From assembly GCF_018917525.1 (NCBI RefSeq), contig NZ_JAHLOS010000010.1:54467-118466 (forward strand): a stretch of DNA of 64,000 nt, given 5' to 3'. This document shows, piece after piece, positions 43,637 through 54,247 of the stretch. The notes beneath the pieces are model-generated. The model saw only the letters and a list, made by a program, of their open reading frames with translations, had not been told where the DNA came from and did no database searches. The position numbers were made by a program, and so were the translations under genes. This DNA comes from Enterococcus raffinosus. Its GTDB lineage: Bacteria; Bacillota; Bacilli; Lactobacillales; Enterococcaceae. The number at the start of each line of letters is the position of its first letter. Position 1 is the stretch's first letter.

Positions 43637-44416
43637 TTACGTTGTTGAATCAGTACTTTTATCAAGTGTGTAAATGCCATAAGAGCGAAGCAAGTAGTCC
43701 ATTAAACAGCTTAGTCCAATCAAGGATTGTGATTGAAGTCTTCTTCTGCCAATAACGAAAAAGTCACAATAAAAATTCAAATGATGCGTACTGTGTCTAG
43801 CAAAATAGTTATCTCCGACTGCCGTAACCGCCAGTACTGGAATTTTCCGAACTTCAAATGCTGTTAGATTCTCTTTGATATCATCTGTTTCTCCACTTAA
43901 GGAAGCAATTACTACACAGTCATTTTGAGTAATCATCGGCATGACCATATCCAACTCTGTTTTGTTCGGCAAAACCAATGCACGTTTATCGACGTTTAAT
44001 AACATTTTATAGAATTCATCGATAATGTTTTTTTGAGAAAAACCAGTTGCATAACAATAAATCGTTTGACTTTTGTCGAACATCTCATTGATTGGCTCCA
44101 AGTTCACTGATTGCATATACTCAAGCGTCTTTTTGATATCATCTAGTTGCTTCTCAAAAATATCCTTATCGCTAGTTTCTTGCTGCTGGCTAATTTTAGT
44201 GTGTCGCAGAAAATACTTTAATTCTGAATACCCTGAAAAACCAAGCTTTTTAGTTGTCCTTAACACAGAAGATTTGGAGGCATGAACCATTTCAGCAAGC
44301 TCCATGATTCCTAAAGACTGAACCTTATCAGGATTTGCAAGCATAAATTGTAAAATATCTTTATCCAGTTCACTTAGCTCATCTAAATGCTGGTGGATCA
44401 ACTGTTCTAATGTCAT
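43637..44416 (-). CDS. RpiR/MurR-family transcriptional regulator
   Basis: A 259-residue regulator. The N-terminal HTH_6 domain includes GIMELAEMVHASKSSVLRTTKKLGFSGYSELKYFLR. The C-terminal SIS domain (about 105-250), with IYCYATGFSQKNIIDEF and VVIASLSGETDDI, binds a phosphosugar. It sits inside the operon it probably controls; a 16-bp palindrome over the malP promoter -10 region is a candidate site. Confidence 0.93.
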   Translation of the reverse strand: MTLEQLIHQHLDELSELDKDILQFMLANPDKVQSLGIMELAEMVHASKSSVLRTTKKLGFSGYSELKYFLRHTKISQQQETSDKDIFEKQLDDIKKTLEYMQSVNLEPINEMFDKSQTIYCYATGFSQKNIIDEFYKMLLNVDKRALVLPNKTELDMVMPMITQNDCVVIASLSGETDDIKENLTAFEVRKIPVLAVTAVGDNYFARHSTHHLNFYCDFFVIGRRRLQSQSLIGLSCLMDYLLRSYGIYTLDKSTDSTT

Positions 44417-44480
44417 AATTTTCCCCCTCCTACACTATTATACGTGATGGAGGAGGGAAAAATGATTTTTTTCTTATCAA

Positions 44481-45833
<1,353 letters not shown>

Positions 45834-47423
45834 CTAATTTTCGACATTCATCAGTGTTTCAAACTGTTCTCTCACTTGCGGCACGTCGAGACCAACAATC
45901 ACTTGGAACGCATTACCATTCCTGACCACTCCATGGGCTCCACCAGATCGAAAAACATCATCTGGCTGAACAAGCGCTTCATCTTTGACCGTAATTCTTA
46001 AGCGAGTGGCACAATTATTAACCTTTTCAATATTCTCAGCGCCCCCAAAGCCATCTAAATAAACAGCTGCTTGTTCCGTATATTGATTCGCACCTTCCAT
46101 TACTGGCACGTTACCACCTTGTTTGACTTTATAATCTTTTTTCGAATATAGCTTAATATCTTGCGAATTTTCCTCCCGCCCTGGTGTTGCCAAATTAAAC
46201 TTCAGTATCAAAAAGCGGAACACGAAGAAATAAATCACGATAAAGGCAAGTCCAATAATCAATTGGGTGACTATCATACTTTTATGGTTTTGGAACAATG
46301 GAATCCAAACCTTCGCCAATAGATCGATTAGACCTCCACCCATATCCCCTACGACTCCAAAACCATACATCGTTGCAGCCATTGTCGCCGCTAAAAGAGC
46401 ATGTACAGCAAATAGTGGCGGTGAGACAAATAGGAAGGTGAATTCTAATGGTTCAGTAATTCCTGCCAAGACTGCTGTTAAAGTTGCTGGAATCAGAATT
46501 GCCAGCACTTTTTTTCTATTTTCAGGCTTCGCTGTAAAGTAGAAGGCGGCGGCAATCCCAGGCGATGCAAAGATTTTTGAGTTCCCATGTAAGGCAAAAC
46601 CACCTTCTGGGAATAATTGTTTCAACGGTGTCGTTGTTTGTGCGAATTCCTGTAAATGTCCCATCCAATATTTGGTAATTCCATCTTCGACAACAGCCGG
46701 ACCATAAACAAAGGGAGTATAGATAAAATGATGCAGTCCTGTTGGTATCAAGATTCGTTCCAAGAAAGTATAAAGCCAAACTCCGAAGATCCCTGCACTT
46801 GCCAGAAAGCCTTGTAGTGAGCCGATCCCTTGCTGAACCTTTGGCCAGATCAAGCAAATTAAAAAGGCAATCGGCAGCATTGCGAAGAAACCCAAGATAA
46901 CAATGAATGACGACCCTTGAAAGATTCCTAAGAAGTCAGGCAGTTTCTTTTCGAAATAACGATTGTGCAGAAAAATAACAATTGCTGAAATAAAGATTGC
47001 TCCAATAATGCCGGTATCTAGTGTCTTGATTCCACCGATTAATTTAAGTCCGCTTTCTCCCCCAGGTTCAGCGGCAAAGTTTACACCGAAAAATTTGCCA
47101 AAATATTCAAGCATGGATGAAATAAAATAGTTGCAAGTTGTATAAACAACAAACGCTTCCATCGCTGCTCGTGCATTCGCTTTTTTGGCTAACCCGATCG
47201 ACAAGCCGATAACGAACAACAATTCCATTTGATTGAAAACTGTCCACGCACCATTTTCTACAATACTCCAAATGGAATACCACGTCGTTCCTTCACTTGC
47301 GATGTTGCCTACAAGCATTGGATTTTTGAAAATGATACAAAGTGCGACCATTATCCCCGAGAACGAAAATAGTAGGACCGGGGTAAACATCGCCCCCCCA
47401 AAGCGCTGAATCTTTTCCATCAT
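45834..47423 (-). CDS. malP: PTS EIIBC component, maltose/alpha-glucoside (MalP/GlvC type)
   Basis: A 529-residue permease. The start IQRFGGAMFTPVLLFSFSGIMVALCI is the GlvC/MalP signature. RILIPTGLHHFIYTPFVYGP and AGITEPLEFTFLFVSP belong to the IIC domain. The C-terminal IIB has the phosphorylated Cys in KVNNCATRLRITV. ATG 47423 (or 47420) is chosen over the longer frame, which would add a hydrophilic stretch not typical of the family; GGAAGGAG lies upstream. It is the first gene of the operon. Confidence 0.93.
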   Translation of the reverse strand: MMEKIQRFGGAMFTPVLLFSFSGIMVALCIIFKNPMLVGNIASEGTTWYSIWSIVENGAWTVFNQMELLFVIGLSIGLAKKANARAAMEAFVVYTTCNYFISSMLEYFGKFFGVNFAAEPGGESGLKLIGGIKTLDTGIIGAIFISAIVIFLHNRYFEKKLPDFLGIFQGSSFIVILGFFAMLPIAFLICLIWPKVQQGIGSLQGFLASAGIFGVWLYTFLERILIPTGLHHFIYTPFVYGPAVVEDGITKYWMGHLQEFAQTTTPLKQLFPEGGFALHGNSKIFASPGIAAAFYFTAKPENRKKVLAILIPATLTAVLAGITEPLEFTFLFVSPPLFAVHALLAATMAATMYGFGVVGDMGGGLIDLLAKVWIPLFQNHKSMIVTQLIIGLAFIVIYFFVFRFLILKFNLATPGREENSQDIKLYSKKDYKVKQGGNVPVMEGANQYTEQAAVYLDGFGGAENIEKVNNCATRLRITVKDEALVQPDDVFRSGGAHGVVRNGNAFQVIVGLDVPQVREQFETLMNVEN

Positions 47424-47469
47424 GACAAAAACACATCTCCTTCCAATAAATTCTTTTTCCTGTTTACAC

Positions 47470-47503
47470 GTCTGACTATACAGACAGTAAAAAGCGTTTA
47501 CAA
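47470..47503 (-). promoter_or_regulatory. Promoter of the malP operon with cre-like site and palindrome
   Basis: On the minus strand TTGTAA (47498-47503) and TATAGT (47475-47480) are 17 bp apart. Bases 47489-47503 read TTGTAAACGCTTTTT, which fits the cre consensus except at one position and covers the -35. GTCTGACTATACAGAC (47470-47485) is a palindrome with 5-bp arms over the -10, a candidate RpiR operator. Confidence 0.7.
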
Positions 47504-47592
47504 TACTATGGGAAAACACTGGGAATAATGTTCCATGATTGAACTTAAGTGTCTAACGCTGGGAAATTTCCCAACGATCTCTCAAAAAGAGC

Positions 47593-47636
47593 AAAAAAAG
47601 CGAAAATTCGTATGATACACGAATTCTCGCTTTTTA
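47593..47636. terminator. Terminator after pta
   Basis: AAAAAGCGA(A)AATTCGT and ACGAATTCTCGCTTTTT pair around a short loop; on the minus strand a T run follows. Confidence 0.85.
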
Positions 47637-47661
47637 TCTTAATTAATCTAAATGAAATAAT

Positions 47662-48642
47662 TTAGCTCATCAATGATTGTGCTGCTGTAATAATAGAAAG
47701 TTTATAAACATCCTCTTCGTTACAGCCGCGTGATAAGTCAGAAACTGGCTTGTTCAAGCCTTGTAATACCGGACCAATCGCTTCGAAACCACCAAAACGT
47801 TGGGCGATCTTGTAGCCAATATTTCCTGATTGTAATTCAGGGAAGACAAAAACAGTCGCTTGTCCAGCTACTTGAGAATCAGGGGCTTTCAATTGTGCGA
47901 CACCTGGAATATAAGCAGCATCAAATTGTAATTCACCATCTATCAAATAGTCTGGTGCCAATTCTTGAGCAATCTTCGTAGCTTCTGCAACTTTTTCAAC
48001 CTCAGGAGATTTAGCAGACCCTTTTGTTGAGAAGCTCATCATCGCAACTTTAGGCTCGATATCGAATAGTTCAGCTGTTTTAGCAGATTCGACAGCGATT
48101 TCAGCCAGTTCTTGAGCAGTCGGATTTACATTGATGGCACAATCAGAGAACAGATATTTCTCTTGGTCACGTCCACGAACCATCAAGAATGCTCCACTTG
48201 TACGGCTAACGCCTGGTTTTGTTTTAATGATTTGTAGCGCTGGGCGTACAGTATCACCCGTTGAATGAATCGCTCCGGAAACCATTCCTTCAGTGATTCC
48301 CATATAAGTCAACATTGTACCAAAGTAGTTTTCATCTTTAAGAATTTTTTCTGCGTCTTCTTTGCTGACTTTTCCTTTACGACGTTCAACAAACGCTTCA
48401 ACCATTTCATCCCAGCGATCAAAGTGATCAGGGTCAATGATCGTGAAGTTCTCTAAAGCGATTCCACGAGCACCCGCAGCTTTTTCGATTTCAGCTAAAT
48501 TCCCAATCAAAATCGGTTCAATTAATTCTTCAGCTTTCAAACGAGATGCAGCACCAAGAATACGTGCGTCCGTTGCTTCAGGAAATGCCACTTTAATGTT
48601 GCGACGAATAATCTTAAATTTCAAACTATCAAATAGATCCAC
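47662..48642 (-). CDS. pta: Phosphate acetyltransferase
   Basis: A 326-residue enzyme that interconverts acetyl-CoA and acetyl phosphate, the step before acetate kinase in fermentation. KIKVAFPEATD-like start (NIKVAFPEATDARIL), EGMVSGAIHSTGDTVRPALQIIK and MMSFSTKGSAKSPEV match the short Pta type of Firmicutes. It is monocistronic, with a terminator below. Confidence 0.95.
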   Translation of the reverse strand: MDLFDSLKFKIIRRNIKVAFPEATDARILGAASRLKAEELIEPILIGNLAEIEKAAGARGIALENFTIIDPDHFDRWDEMVEAFVERRKGKVSKEDAEKILKDENYFGTMLTYMGITEGMVSGAIHSTGDTVRPALQIIKTKPGVSRTSGAFLMVRGRDQEKYLFSDCAINVNPTAQELAEIAVESAKTAELFDIEPKVAMMSFSTKGSAKSPEVEKVAEATKIAQELAPDYLIDGELQFDAAYIPGVAQLKAPDSQVAGQATVFVFPELQSGNIGYKIAQRFGGFEAIGPVLQGLNKPVSDLSRGCNEEDVYKLSIITAAQSLMS

Positions 48643-48711
48643 GATAAAACCTCCAGATATTTATTTCCTTCTAATCATACAACACTTCACATGAAAAGAA
48701 AAGGACAGAAT

Positions 48712-48763
48712 AAAACCTCTGTACTACTCATTAGAATCTAGTAAACATGAATTAAGAGGTTTT
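48712..48763 (-). terminator. Possible terminator after ung
   Basis: AAAACCTCT and AGAGGTTTT form a 9-bp stem with a long loop; the T residues in the arm would serve the minus strand. Confidence 0.5.
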
Positions 48764-48799
48764 TCACAAACTGTCTCTATAACAGAAACCGTTGTCATA

Positions 48800-49480
48800 C
48801 TACACTGTTTCAGGCAGCTGCCAATCGATTGGTGATTCGCCCCACTCTTTTAGGATTTGGTTTGTTTTGGAAAATGGTTTTGATCCAAAGAAGCCTCGAT
48901 GAGCGGATAAAGGAGACGGATGAACAGACTTTATGATCGCATGCTTATTGGTATCAATCATTTTGATCTTTTCTTGAGCGGGCTTGCCCCATAGAATGAA
49001 GACGATTGGCTTTTCTCGCTCATTTAAGCGTTGGATAATTGCATCAGTCAATTGTTCCCAACCTTGACCGCGATGTGAATAGGCTTGCCCTTCGCGTACA
49101 GTCAGCACCGTGTTGAGCATCAGAACCCCTTGCTTGGCCCAGCTTACGAGATTGCCATGCTGAACTGGCGGAATCCCTAAATCATTTTGCAATTCTTGAT
49201 AAATATTTCGTAGTGAAGGTGGTATTTTTACTCCCGGCTGTACGGAAAAGGATAAGCCGTGCGCTTGATTTACGCCATGATAAGGATCTTGTCCTAAGAT
49301 TACAACTTCGACTTTGCTGTAAGGCGTCAATTCCAACGCTTCAAAGATATGATACATATCTGGATGAATTCTTTGAGTGCTGTATTCCTGCTTCAAGAAT
49401 TCTCGCAGTTTCAAATAGTACGGCGCTTGAAATTGATCTGCTAAAACCGTCTGCCAATCATTATGGATAATTTCTTTCAT
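48800..49480 (-). CDS. ung: Uracil-DNA glycosylase
   Basis: A 226-residue DNA-repair enzyme that removes uracil from DNA. The catalytic Asp is in [22 protein letters not shown], and the Leu-loop is [13 protein letters not shown]. Length is normal. It is a single gene between pta and a divergent HAD phosphatase. Confidence 0.97.
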   Translation of the reverse strand: MKEIIHNDWQTVLADQFQAPYYLKLREFLKQEYSTQRIHPDMYHIFEALELTPYSKVEVVILGQDPYHGVNQAHGLSFSVQPGVKIPPSLRNIYQELQNDLGIPPVQHGNLVSWAKQGVLMLNTVLTVREGQAYSHRGQGWEQLTDAIIQRLNEREKPIVFILWGKPAQEKIKMIDTNKHAIIKSVHPSPLSAHRGFFGSKPFSKTNQILKEWGESPIDWQLPETV

Positions 49481-49665
49481 GCTCTACACTCCTACTTCTA
49501 TTCTTAGTAAAAACTCTCCATTTTACATGGAACGAACTAGCCTATGCGTCAAGAAGACCATTTACTACCCAAATAATTCTTTTTAAAGAATTCTCTCGAC
49601 ATGGCTATCCTCTTTAGGATTATGGTACACTATCGGTGTATGACAGGAAAGCTAGGTGAATAATT

Positions 49666-50529
49666 TTGATAAAACTCATTGCCTCTGATATGGACGGTAC
49701 ACTGTTAAACGATCAAATGCAAGTCCCAACAGCAAATATCGCAGCCATTCAGAAAGCTCAAGCACAAGGAATTGAATTTATTACAGCGACCGGACGCGGA
49801 ATGAGCCACGCCAAAATCTCTTTGGATGAAGCGGACATTCACGTACCGATGATTTTATTAAACGGCGCTCATGTGGTGAACGCCAAACGCGAAACCATTT
49901 TTACCATTCCGATCGGCAAGGAAAAGACATTTGAAGTGATGGATGCCATTGAAGAAGCTGGCCTTTATTATGAAATTTTTACCGCCGAACATGTCTATTC
50001 TTCAAATCAACCGAAGCGGATTGAATTTTTCTCAGAGCATATCATTGATAAAATACCTGGTATTTCTAAAAAAATGGCCATTGCTGCCTCTTCGCGACAT
50101 TTATCACTTACACCGATCACTTTTGTTGAAGATATGCGACAAACGCTGATCGATAAAGAGGAAGATGTTCTGAAAATTATCGCATTTGATAAGAATGGTC
50201 CAGAACAGCTTAAAGCGGTAACGGGAGAATTAGAAAAAATCGGGGACCTCGCTATTGCAGCCTCTGAACTGACAAACATCGAGATCAACCACGTTAACGC
50301 ACAAAAAGGAATCGCCTTGAAGCAGTTTGCTGAAGAACGCGGCTTTACTGCAGATGAGGTCATGGCTCTTGGTGATAACTTTAATGACGTTAGTATGCTG
50401 ACATACGCTGGTACGAGTGTTGCGATGGGAAATGCGGCAGAGGCTATCAAGAAAATCGCAAAGCATGTAACTGACACAAACGAAGAAAACGGAGTAGCAA
50501 CGGCAATCGATCGAATCCTTTCTGAATAA
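49666..50529 (+). CDS. Cof-type HAD-superfamily sugar phosphatase
   Basis: A 287-residue hydrolase. The nucleophile motif is IASDMDGTLLND, motif II is ITATGRG, and motif III/IV is ALGDNFNDVSML. A cap domain lies between. These enzymes dephosphorylate sugar phosphates or similar molecules; the true substrate is not known. The start is TTG 49666 with AGGTGA upstream. The next gene begins 24 bases after its stop. Confidence 0.93.
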   Translation: MIKLIASDMDGTLLNDQMQVPTANIAAIQKAQAQGIEFITATGRGMSHAKISLDEADIHVPMILLNGAHVVNAKRETIFTIPIGKEKTFEVMDAIEEAGLYYEIFTAEHVYSSNQPKRIEFFSEHIIDKIPGISKKMAIAASSRHLSLTPITFVEDMRQTLIDKEEDVLKIIAFDKNGPEQLKAVTGELEKIGDLAIAASELTNIEINHVNAQKGIALKQFAEERGFTADEVMALGDNFNDVSMLTYAGTSVAMGNAAEAIKKIAKHVTDTNEENGVATAIDRILSE

Positions 50530-50553
50530 TAAAAATCAAAAGGTGTGAGCAAC

Positions 50554-51078
50554 ATGACTGAATTTTTTATTCAAGAAAAACAATTAAGTTCCACGACACG
50601 AACGATCGTCAAAGACAACAAAGGGGTTCCACTTTATTTAATGGTAGGACATTGGGGGCGCAAAGGAAACGTGCTCTCACTCTACGCAATGGACGGTCAG
50701 ATCGTAGCATATATCAAACAGGCCAGCGTGATTTTCGGGCGCAAGTTTGAGATTTACTGTGACCATACAAAAGTTGGCGTGCTTCACAAAATCTTCCATT
50801 GGCCCGGAGATTTTTATTACATACAGCAGCTTCATTGGGCCGTCTATGGCGATATCTATAACCATAAATATAAAATCAATCACTTCAACCAGCCAATCAT
50901 GACGATGGATAAAGCCACCTTATTGACCGGTGATTACTATGTCTTAGATGTCACAGATCCGGCTGATGCGCCAGTCTGTATTTGTGTGGCAGCCATCATG
51001 GACTATTGGTTGTATAATCGTAATAGAAATAAAGAACCAGAAACTTTGTTAGAAGTAACCTTCTCTCAAAATTGTTAA
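50554..51078 (+). CDS. LURP-one-related (YxjI-like) family protein
   Basis: A 174-residue protein with the beta-barrel pattern of the LURP-one/tubby-like family: TEFFIQEKQLSSTTRTIVKD, a central FGRKFEIYCDHTKVG and a late DYYVLDVTDPADAP, then a final helix. Bacterial members are of unknown function. ATG 50554 is preferred to GTG 50545, because AAAAGG is better placed. It is cotranscribed with the HAD gene. Confidence 0.75.
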   Translation: MTEFFIQEKQLSSTTRTIVKDNKGVPLYLMVGHWGRKGNVLSLYAMDGQIVAYIKQASVIFGRKFEIYCDHTKVGVLHKIFHWPGDFYYIQQLHWAVYGDIYNHKYKINHFNQPIMTMDKATLLTGDYYVLDVTDPADAPVCICVAAIMDYWLYNRNRNKEPETLLEVTFSQNC

Positions 51079-51124
51079 AACGGCTAATATGTTTACTACG
51101 CAAAGTAAACGTATCAGCCGTTTT
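51077..51124. terminator. Terminator between the LURP-one-like and GNAT genes
   Basis: AAAACGGCT pairs with AGCCGTTTT, with an inner GTTTAC/GTAAAC stem. T and A runs suit both converging genes. Confidence 0.85.
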
Positions 51125-51138
51125 CTTATCTTACATGC

Positions 51139-51732
51139 TTATTTGTGACGCTTGATGCGATCAAAGCCTTTAACCTCTCGTTGCATATGGTCGTATAAAT
51201 GACCGCTAATCACAATTTCTCCAACGTCTTTGAAGCCATCACGTAAATATAAACGTTTAGCATTTGGATTAGCCTTGTCGACATTTAGTCCGATAACTTT
51301 TTCGCCCTCATGGGTCGCTAGCCGATCTACTGCTGTTAATAATCTCGAACCAATTCCCTGTCCACGAAATTTTTCATCCACTGCGATTGAATCCAAATAC
51401 CATTCACCTGGAAAAGCTTCAGGATCAATAAACATCTTGACCTCATCGGTAATTCCTTGCGAACGCAAATAATTTTCTAAAGGCAAATCGATAATCTCCT
51501 CTTTATTTGCAGGATAACCAAAAACAGCACCTGCGATTTCGCCATCAATTTCTTCAACTAGACCTCGAGCATAGCCGAAACGATAAGTCGGATCTTCAAA
51601 GCAGGCCGCGATAATCTCTAAAGCCTTCTCTTCACCAAACTCATCTAAAAAATCTAGCTCCATATCTTTTAAAATAACCAGTATTAATTTTGCAACTGCT
51701 GCACCATCTTCTTTTTTGGCAAATCGAATCAT
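51139..51732 (-). CDS. GNAT-family N-acetyltransferase
   Basis: A 197-residue acetyltransferase. The acetyl-CoA motif is YLDSIAVDEKFRGQGIGSRLLTAV, and NVDKANPNAKRLYLRDGFK is the closing motif. The N-terminus MIRFAKKEDGAAVAKLI is a standard GNAT start. Acceptor unknown. Monocistronic. Confidence 0.9.
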   Translation of the reverse strand: MIRFAKKEDGAAVAKLILVILKDMELDFLDEFGEEKALEIIAACFEDPTYRFGYARGLVEEIDGEIAGAVFGYPANKEEIIDLPLENYLRSQGITDEVKMFIDPEAFPGEWYLDSIAVDEKFRGQGIGSRLLTAVDRLATHEGEKVIGLNVDKANPNAKRLYLRDGFKDVGEIVISGHLYDHMQREVKGFDRIKRHK

Positions 51733-51870
51733 TTTAAAACCTCTCTTTTAATAACGTATATTCCCTATTTCTTAGTGTAACACGAGGGAATTTTTTTCGA
51801 AAGTCAGGAACTTTGTGAATAGTTAAAATTCTGCTATGATAAACTTGAAAAGAATACTAGGAGGCGCAAC

Positions 51871-52938
51871 ATGAAAAAAATAGGAAAGATTCTTTTAGGA
51901 ATCATCGCAGCCATCATTGTGGTTCTAGGCGGTTATTTGATTTATTTATTCGCCAGCTATGACCGATTACCTGACAACCTTACTTTAAAACCTGACAATC
52001 AACACAATCAGGTTTTGGAAACTAATAAAACCTATCGGGCCATGAGTCATAATATTGGCTACGGAGCCTATCCCCCAAGCTATAGCTTCTTTATGGACGG
52101 TGGGAAATACTCACGAGCATATGATAAAAAAACGGTAGAAAAAAATATGCAGGGAATTGTCACCACGACAAAAGAATTAGAACCTACTTTTGCCTTTTAT
52201 CAAGAAGTCGACCAAGATGGCGATCGTTCACAGCATGTAGACGAAGTGGCTTTTCTGAAAGACCATTTATCTGACTACAACAGCTTGTATGGACAAAATT
52301 ACGACTCTTCATACTTGTTCTATCCCTTTACGGACCCAATCGGCCAAGCTAAATCAGGCCTTGTCACCCTGAGCAAAGCTGAGATCACCAGCAGTAAACG
52401 CTATTCTTTACCGATCGAAACAAATTTCAACAAATTTTTTGATTTGGATCGTGCCTTCACTGTCAGTCGTATTCCAGTCAAAGGTGGTCACGAATTTATT
52501 GCGATTAATACTCACTTGTCTGCTTTTACGAAGGATCGTTCTATTCAAGCGGCTCAATTGAAGAAAATTTTTGATGTCATGGAAAGCGAATATAAAAAAG
52601 GCAATTATGTGATGGTCGCCGGAGATTATAATCATGATGTGTTGGGAAACAGTCCAGACGTATTTGGTACAAGTAAAAAACGCGAAACCTGGACACATCC
52701 ATTTCCAAAAGAAGATTTACCTGCGGGCTTTCACCTGCCTACTGGTAAGCTAGCAGAAGAGAAAACGCCCTCTGCTCGAGCATTAAACGAACCCTATAAA
52801 CAGGGCAAGACCTACACGACTTTGATTGATGGGTTTCTTGTTTCAGATAATATCAATGTTGAAGCTGTTCACGTCAAGGATATGCAATTTAAATATTCTG
52901 ATCATAATCCAGTATATTTAGATTTCACTTTTAAATGA
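51871..52938 (+). CDS. Membrane-anchored endonuclease/exonuclease/phosphatase family protein
   Basis: A 355-residue protein. An N-terminal hydrophobic helix (about 5-28) anchors it facing outside. The EEP domain has AMSHNIGYGAY, AFYQEVDQDGDRS (metal Glu), INTHLSAF, VAGDYNHDVLG (catalytic Asp-Asn/His) and KYSDHNPVYL (terminal His). Family members include nucleases, sphingomyelinases and inositol phosphatases; the surface location suggests an extracellular nuclease or phospholipid-related role, not decided here. TAGGAGG precedes ATG 51871. Confidence 0.88.
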   Translation: MKKIGKILLGIIAAIIVVLGGYLIYLFASYDRLPDNLTLKPDNQHNQVLETNKTYRAMSHNIGYGAYPPSYSFFMDGGKYSRAYDKKTVEKNMQGIVTTTKELEPTFAFYQEVDQDGDRSQHVDEVAFLKDHLSDYNSLYGQNYDSSYLFYPFTDPIGQAKSGLVTLSKAEITSSKRYSLPIETNFNKFFDLDRAFTVSRIPVKGGHEFIAINTHLSAFTKDRSIQAAQLKKIFDVMESEYKKGNYVMVAGDYNHDVLGNSPDVFGTSKKRETWTHPFPKEDLPAGFHLPTGKLAEEKTPSARALNEPYKQGKTYTTLIDGFLVSDNINVEAVHVKDMQFKYSDHNPVYLDFTFK

Positions 52939-52970
52939 TTCATTTTTCTCGAATGATTAGTCCTGCTAAA

Positions 52971-53010
52971 AAGGCAAAATCTTCTAATTAAGAAGGTTTT
53001 GTCTTTTTCG
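52971..53010 (+). terminator. Terminator after the EEP-family gene
   Basis: AAGGCAAAATCTTCT pairs with AGAAGGTTTTGTCTT (with G-U pairs), followed by TTTCG. Confidence 0.8.
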
Positions 53011-53055
53011 TTTTACACACATGTAGGTTAGCTTTGGGGTTAACTTCAAGATAAA

Positions 53056-53084
53056 TTGCGTTTTTTCACTCGCCTTGATAAAAT
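53056..53084 (+). promoter_or_regulatory. Promoter upstream of the leader peptide and double-GNAT gene
   Basis: TTGCGT (53056-53061) and TAAAAT (53079-53084) are separated by 17 bp. It would produce a leader of roughly 200 nt before the GNAT start. Confidence 0.55.
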
Positions 53085-53114
53085 GAAGGAAATTATAGAA
53101 AAGGACTAAGTGTA

Positions 53115-53217
53115 ATGTGGAAGTTCACCTTCAATATACGCACCATTACTCTACTCCAAACAAGCAAACTACTGTAGATGAAACATTGTTTGGAGATACG
53201 ATAAGAGTTGTTTCATC
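53115..53217 (+). promoter_or_regulatory. Possible leader peptide and folded attenuator before the double-GNAT gene
   Basis: A 20-residue open frame, MWKFTFNIRTITLLQTSKLL (53115-53177), has AAAAGGA just upstream. CTCCAAACAA (53154-53163), inside its end, pairs perfectly with TTGTTTGGAG (53186-53195). The loop contains GATGAAAC (53177-53184), which can pair with GTTTCATC (53210-53217), giving a pseudoknot. Ribosome movement on the leader would change this fold. Inference. Confidence 0.4.
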
Positions 53218-53302
53218 GCCCTAATTTAAACGCGGATTAACGCACGTTTATTTGTTGCGGCTTGAAACCTCTTTTTATAGACAAAATTGGAGGAAAAATA
53301 GA

Positions 53303-54193
53303 ATGTTGACAATTAAACAAGTTGAACGAAAAAATAAAAACGAACTAGATACACTGATGGCCATTTGGGAATCAGCGGTTATTGCTACCCACACCTTTTT
53401 GACAAAGAATGATATTGAAGCCTTAAAGCCAGAGGTAAAAAAAGCATTTCAGCTGATTGATCAGCTTTATGGCTATTACGATCCTGAGCTTTTAGGATTT
53501 ATCGGTGTCCAACAAGATAAGGTTGAAATGCTTTTCGTTGCAAACGAAGCTCGAGGAAACGGGATTGGAAAAAAATTACTGCAATTTGCGCTTGATTCGC
53601 TAAACATACACTATGTAGACGTGAATGAGCAGAATCAGCAGGCCTTCGGTTTTTATCAGCATATGGGCTTTCATGTCATCACTCGATCAGAACTAGATGA
53701 GCAAGGCAATCCATTCCCAATTTTGCATTTAAAAAAAATGCAGATTAAAGAAGTTGTCACGGATAAGAAAAACTATTTAGACTTGCTGCTTTTAGCTGAT
53801 CCGCAGGAAGACATGATTGATCGTTACCTTGATGACGGCCGCATGTTTGTTTTATATGATGATGATGCTTTGAAGTGCGCAGCCGTTGTCACAGAGTTGA
53901 ATAAGCAGGAATGTGAGCTGAAAAACATAGCGACTGTCCCAGCTGTACATGGACAAGGCTATGGCAGAGCCATGATCCAGTTTTTATTCCATGAATTTCT
54001 AGGTCATTATCAAACGATGTATGTCGGAACTGGTGATGAGCCTGGAATATTGGACTTTTATAAAAAAAGCGGATTCCGCGAATCGCATCGCGTGAAGAAT
54101 TTTTTCACCGATAATTACCACGAACCAATCATTGATCAAGGAGTCCAATTGGTTGATATGGTTTACCTGCGGGCAGACGTCAATAACGAGTAA
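53303..54193 (+). CDS. Protein with two GNAT acetyltransferase domains
   Basis: A 296-residue protein. Residues 1-148 form one GNAT domain (VEMLFVANEARGNGIGKKLL, VNEQNQQAFGFYQHMGFHV). Residues about 150-290 form a second (IATVPAVHGQGYGRAMIQFL, EPGILDFYKKSGFRES). Both keep acetyl-CoA loops. ATG 53303 has TTGGAGG upstream; the longer frame does not. Fused pairs of this type can modify antibiotics or amines, but the acceptor cannot be inferred. A long folded leader lies upstream. Confidence 0.88.
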   Translation: MLTIKQVERKNKNELDTLMAIWESAVIATHTFLTKNDIEALKPEVKKAFQLIDQLYGYYDPELLGFIGVQQDKVEMLFVANEARGNGIGKKLLQFALDSLNIHYVDVNEQNQQAFGFYQHMGFHVITRSELDEQGNPFPILHLKKMQIKEVVTDKKNYLDLLLLADPQEDMIDRYLDDGRMFVLYDDDALKCAAVVTELNKQECELKNIATVPAVHGQGYGRAMIQFLFHEFLGHYQTMYVGTGDEPGILDFYKKSGFRESHRVKNFFTDNYHEPIIDQGVQLVDMVYLRADVNNE

Positions 54194-54196
54194 CAT

Positions 54197-54241
54197 AAAA
54201 AAAGTGATAAGATCAACTTCATGATCTTATCACTTTTCTTT
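54197..54241. terminator. Bidirectional terminator between the GNAT and mvaE genes
   Basis: AAAAGTGATAAGATCA pairs with TGATCTTATCACTTTT; A and T runs flank both sides. Confidence 0.95.
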
Positions 54242-54247
54242 ATGAAC

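Noticed and set aside
46522..46857. 111-codon minus-strand frame
   Set aside because: It is a shifted frame within malP.
50007..50555. 182-codon minus-strand frame
   Set aside because: It lies wholly opposite the HAD phosphatase gene, is serine-rich as antisense frames often are, and has no ribosome binding site.
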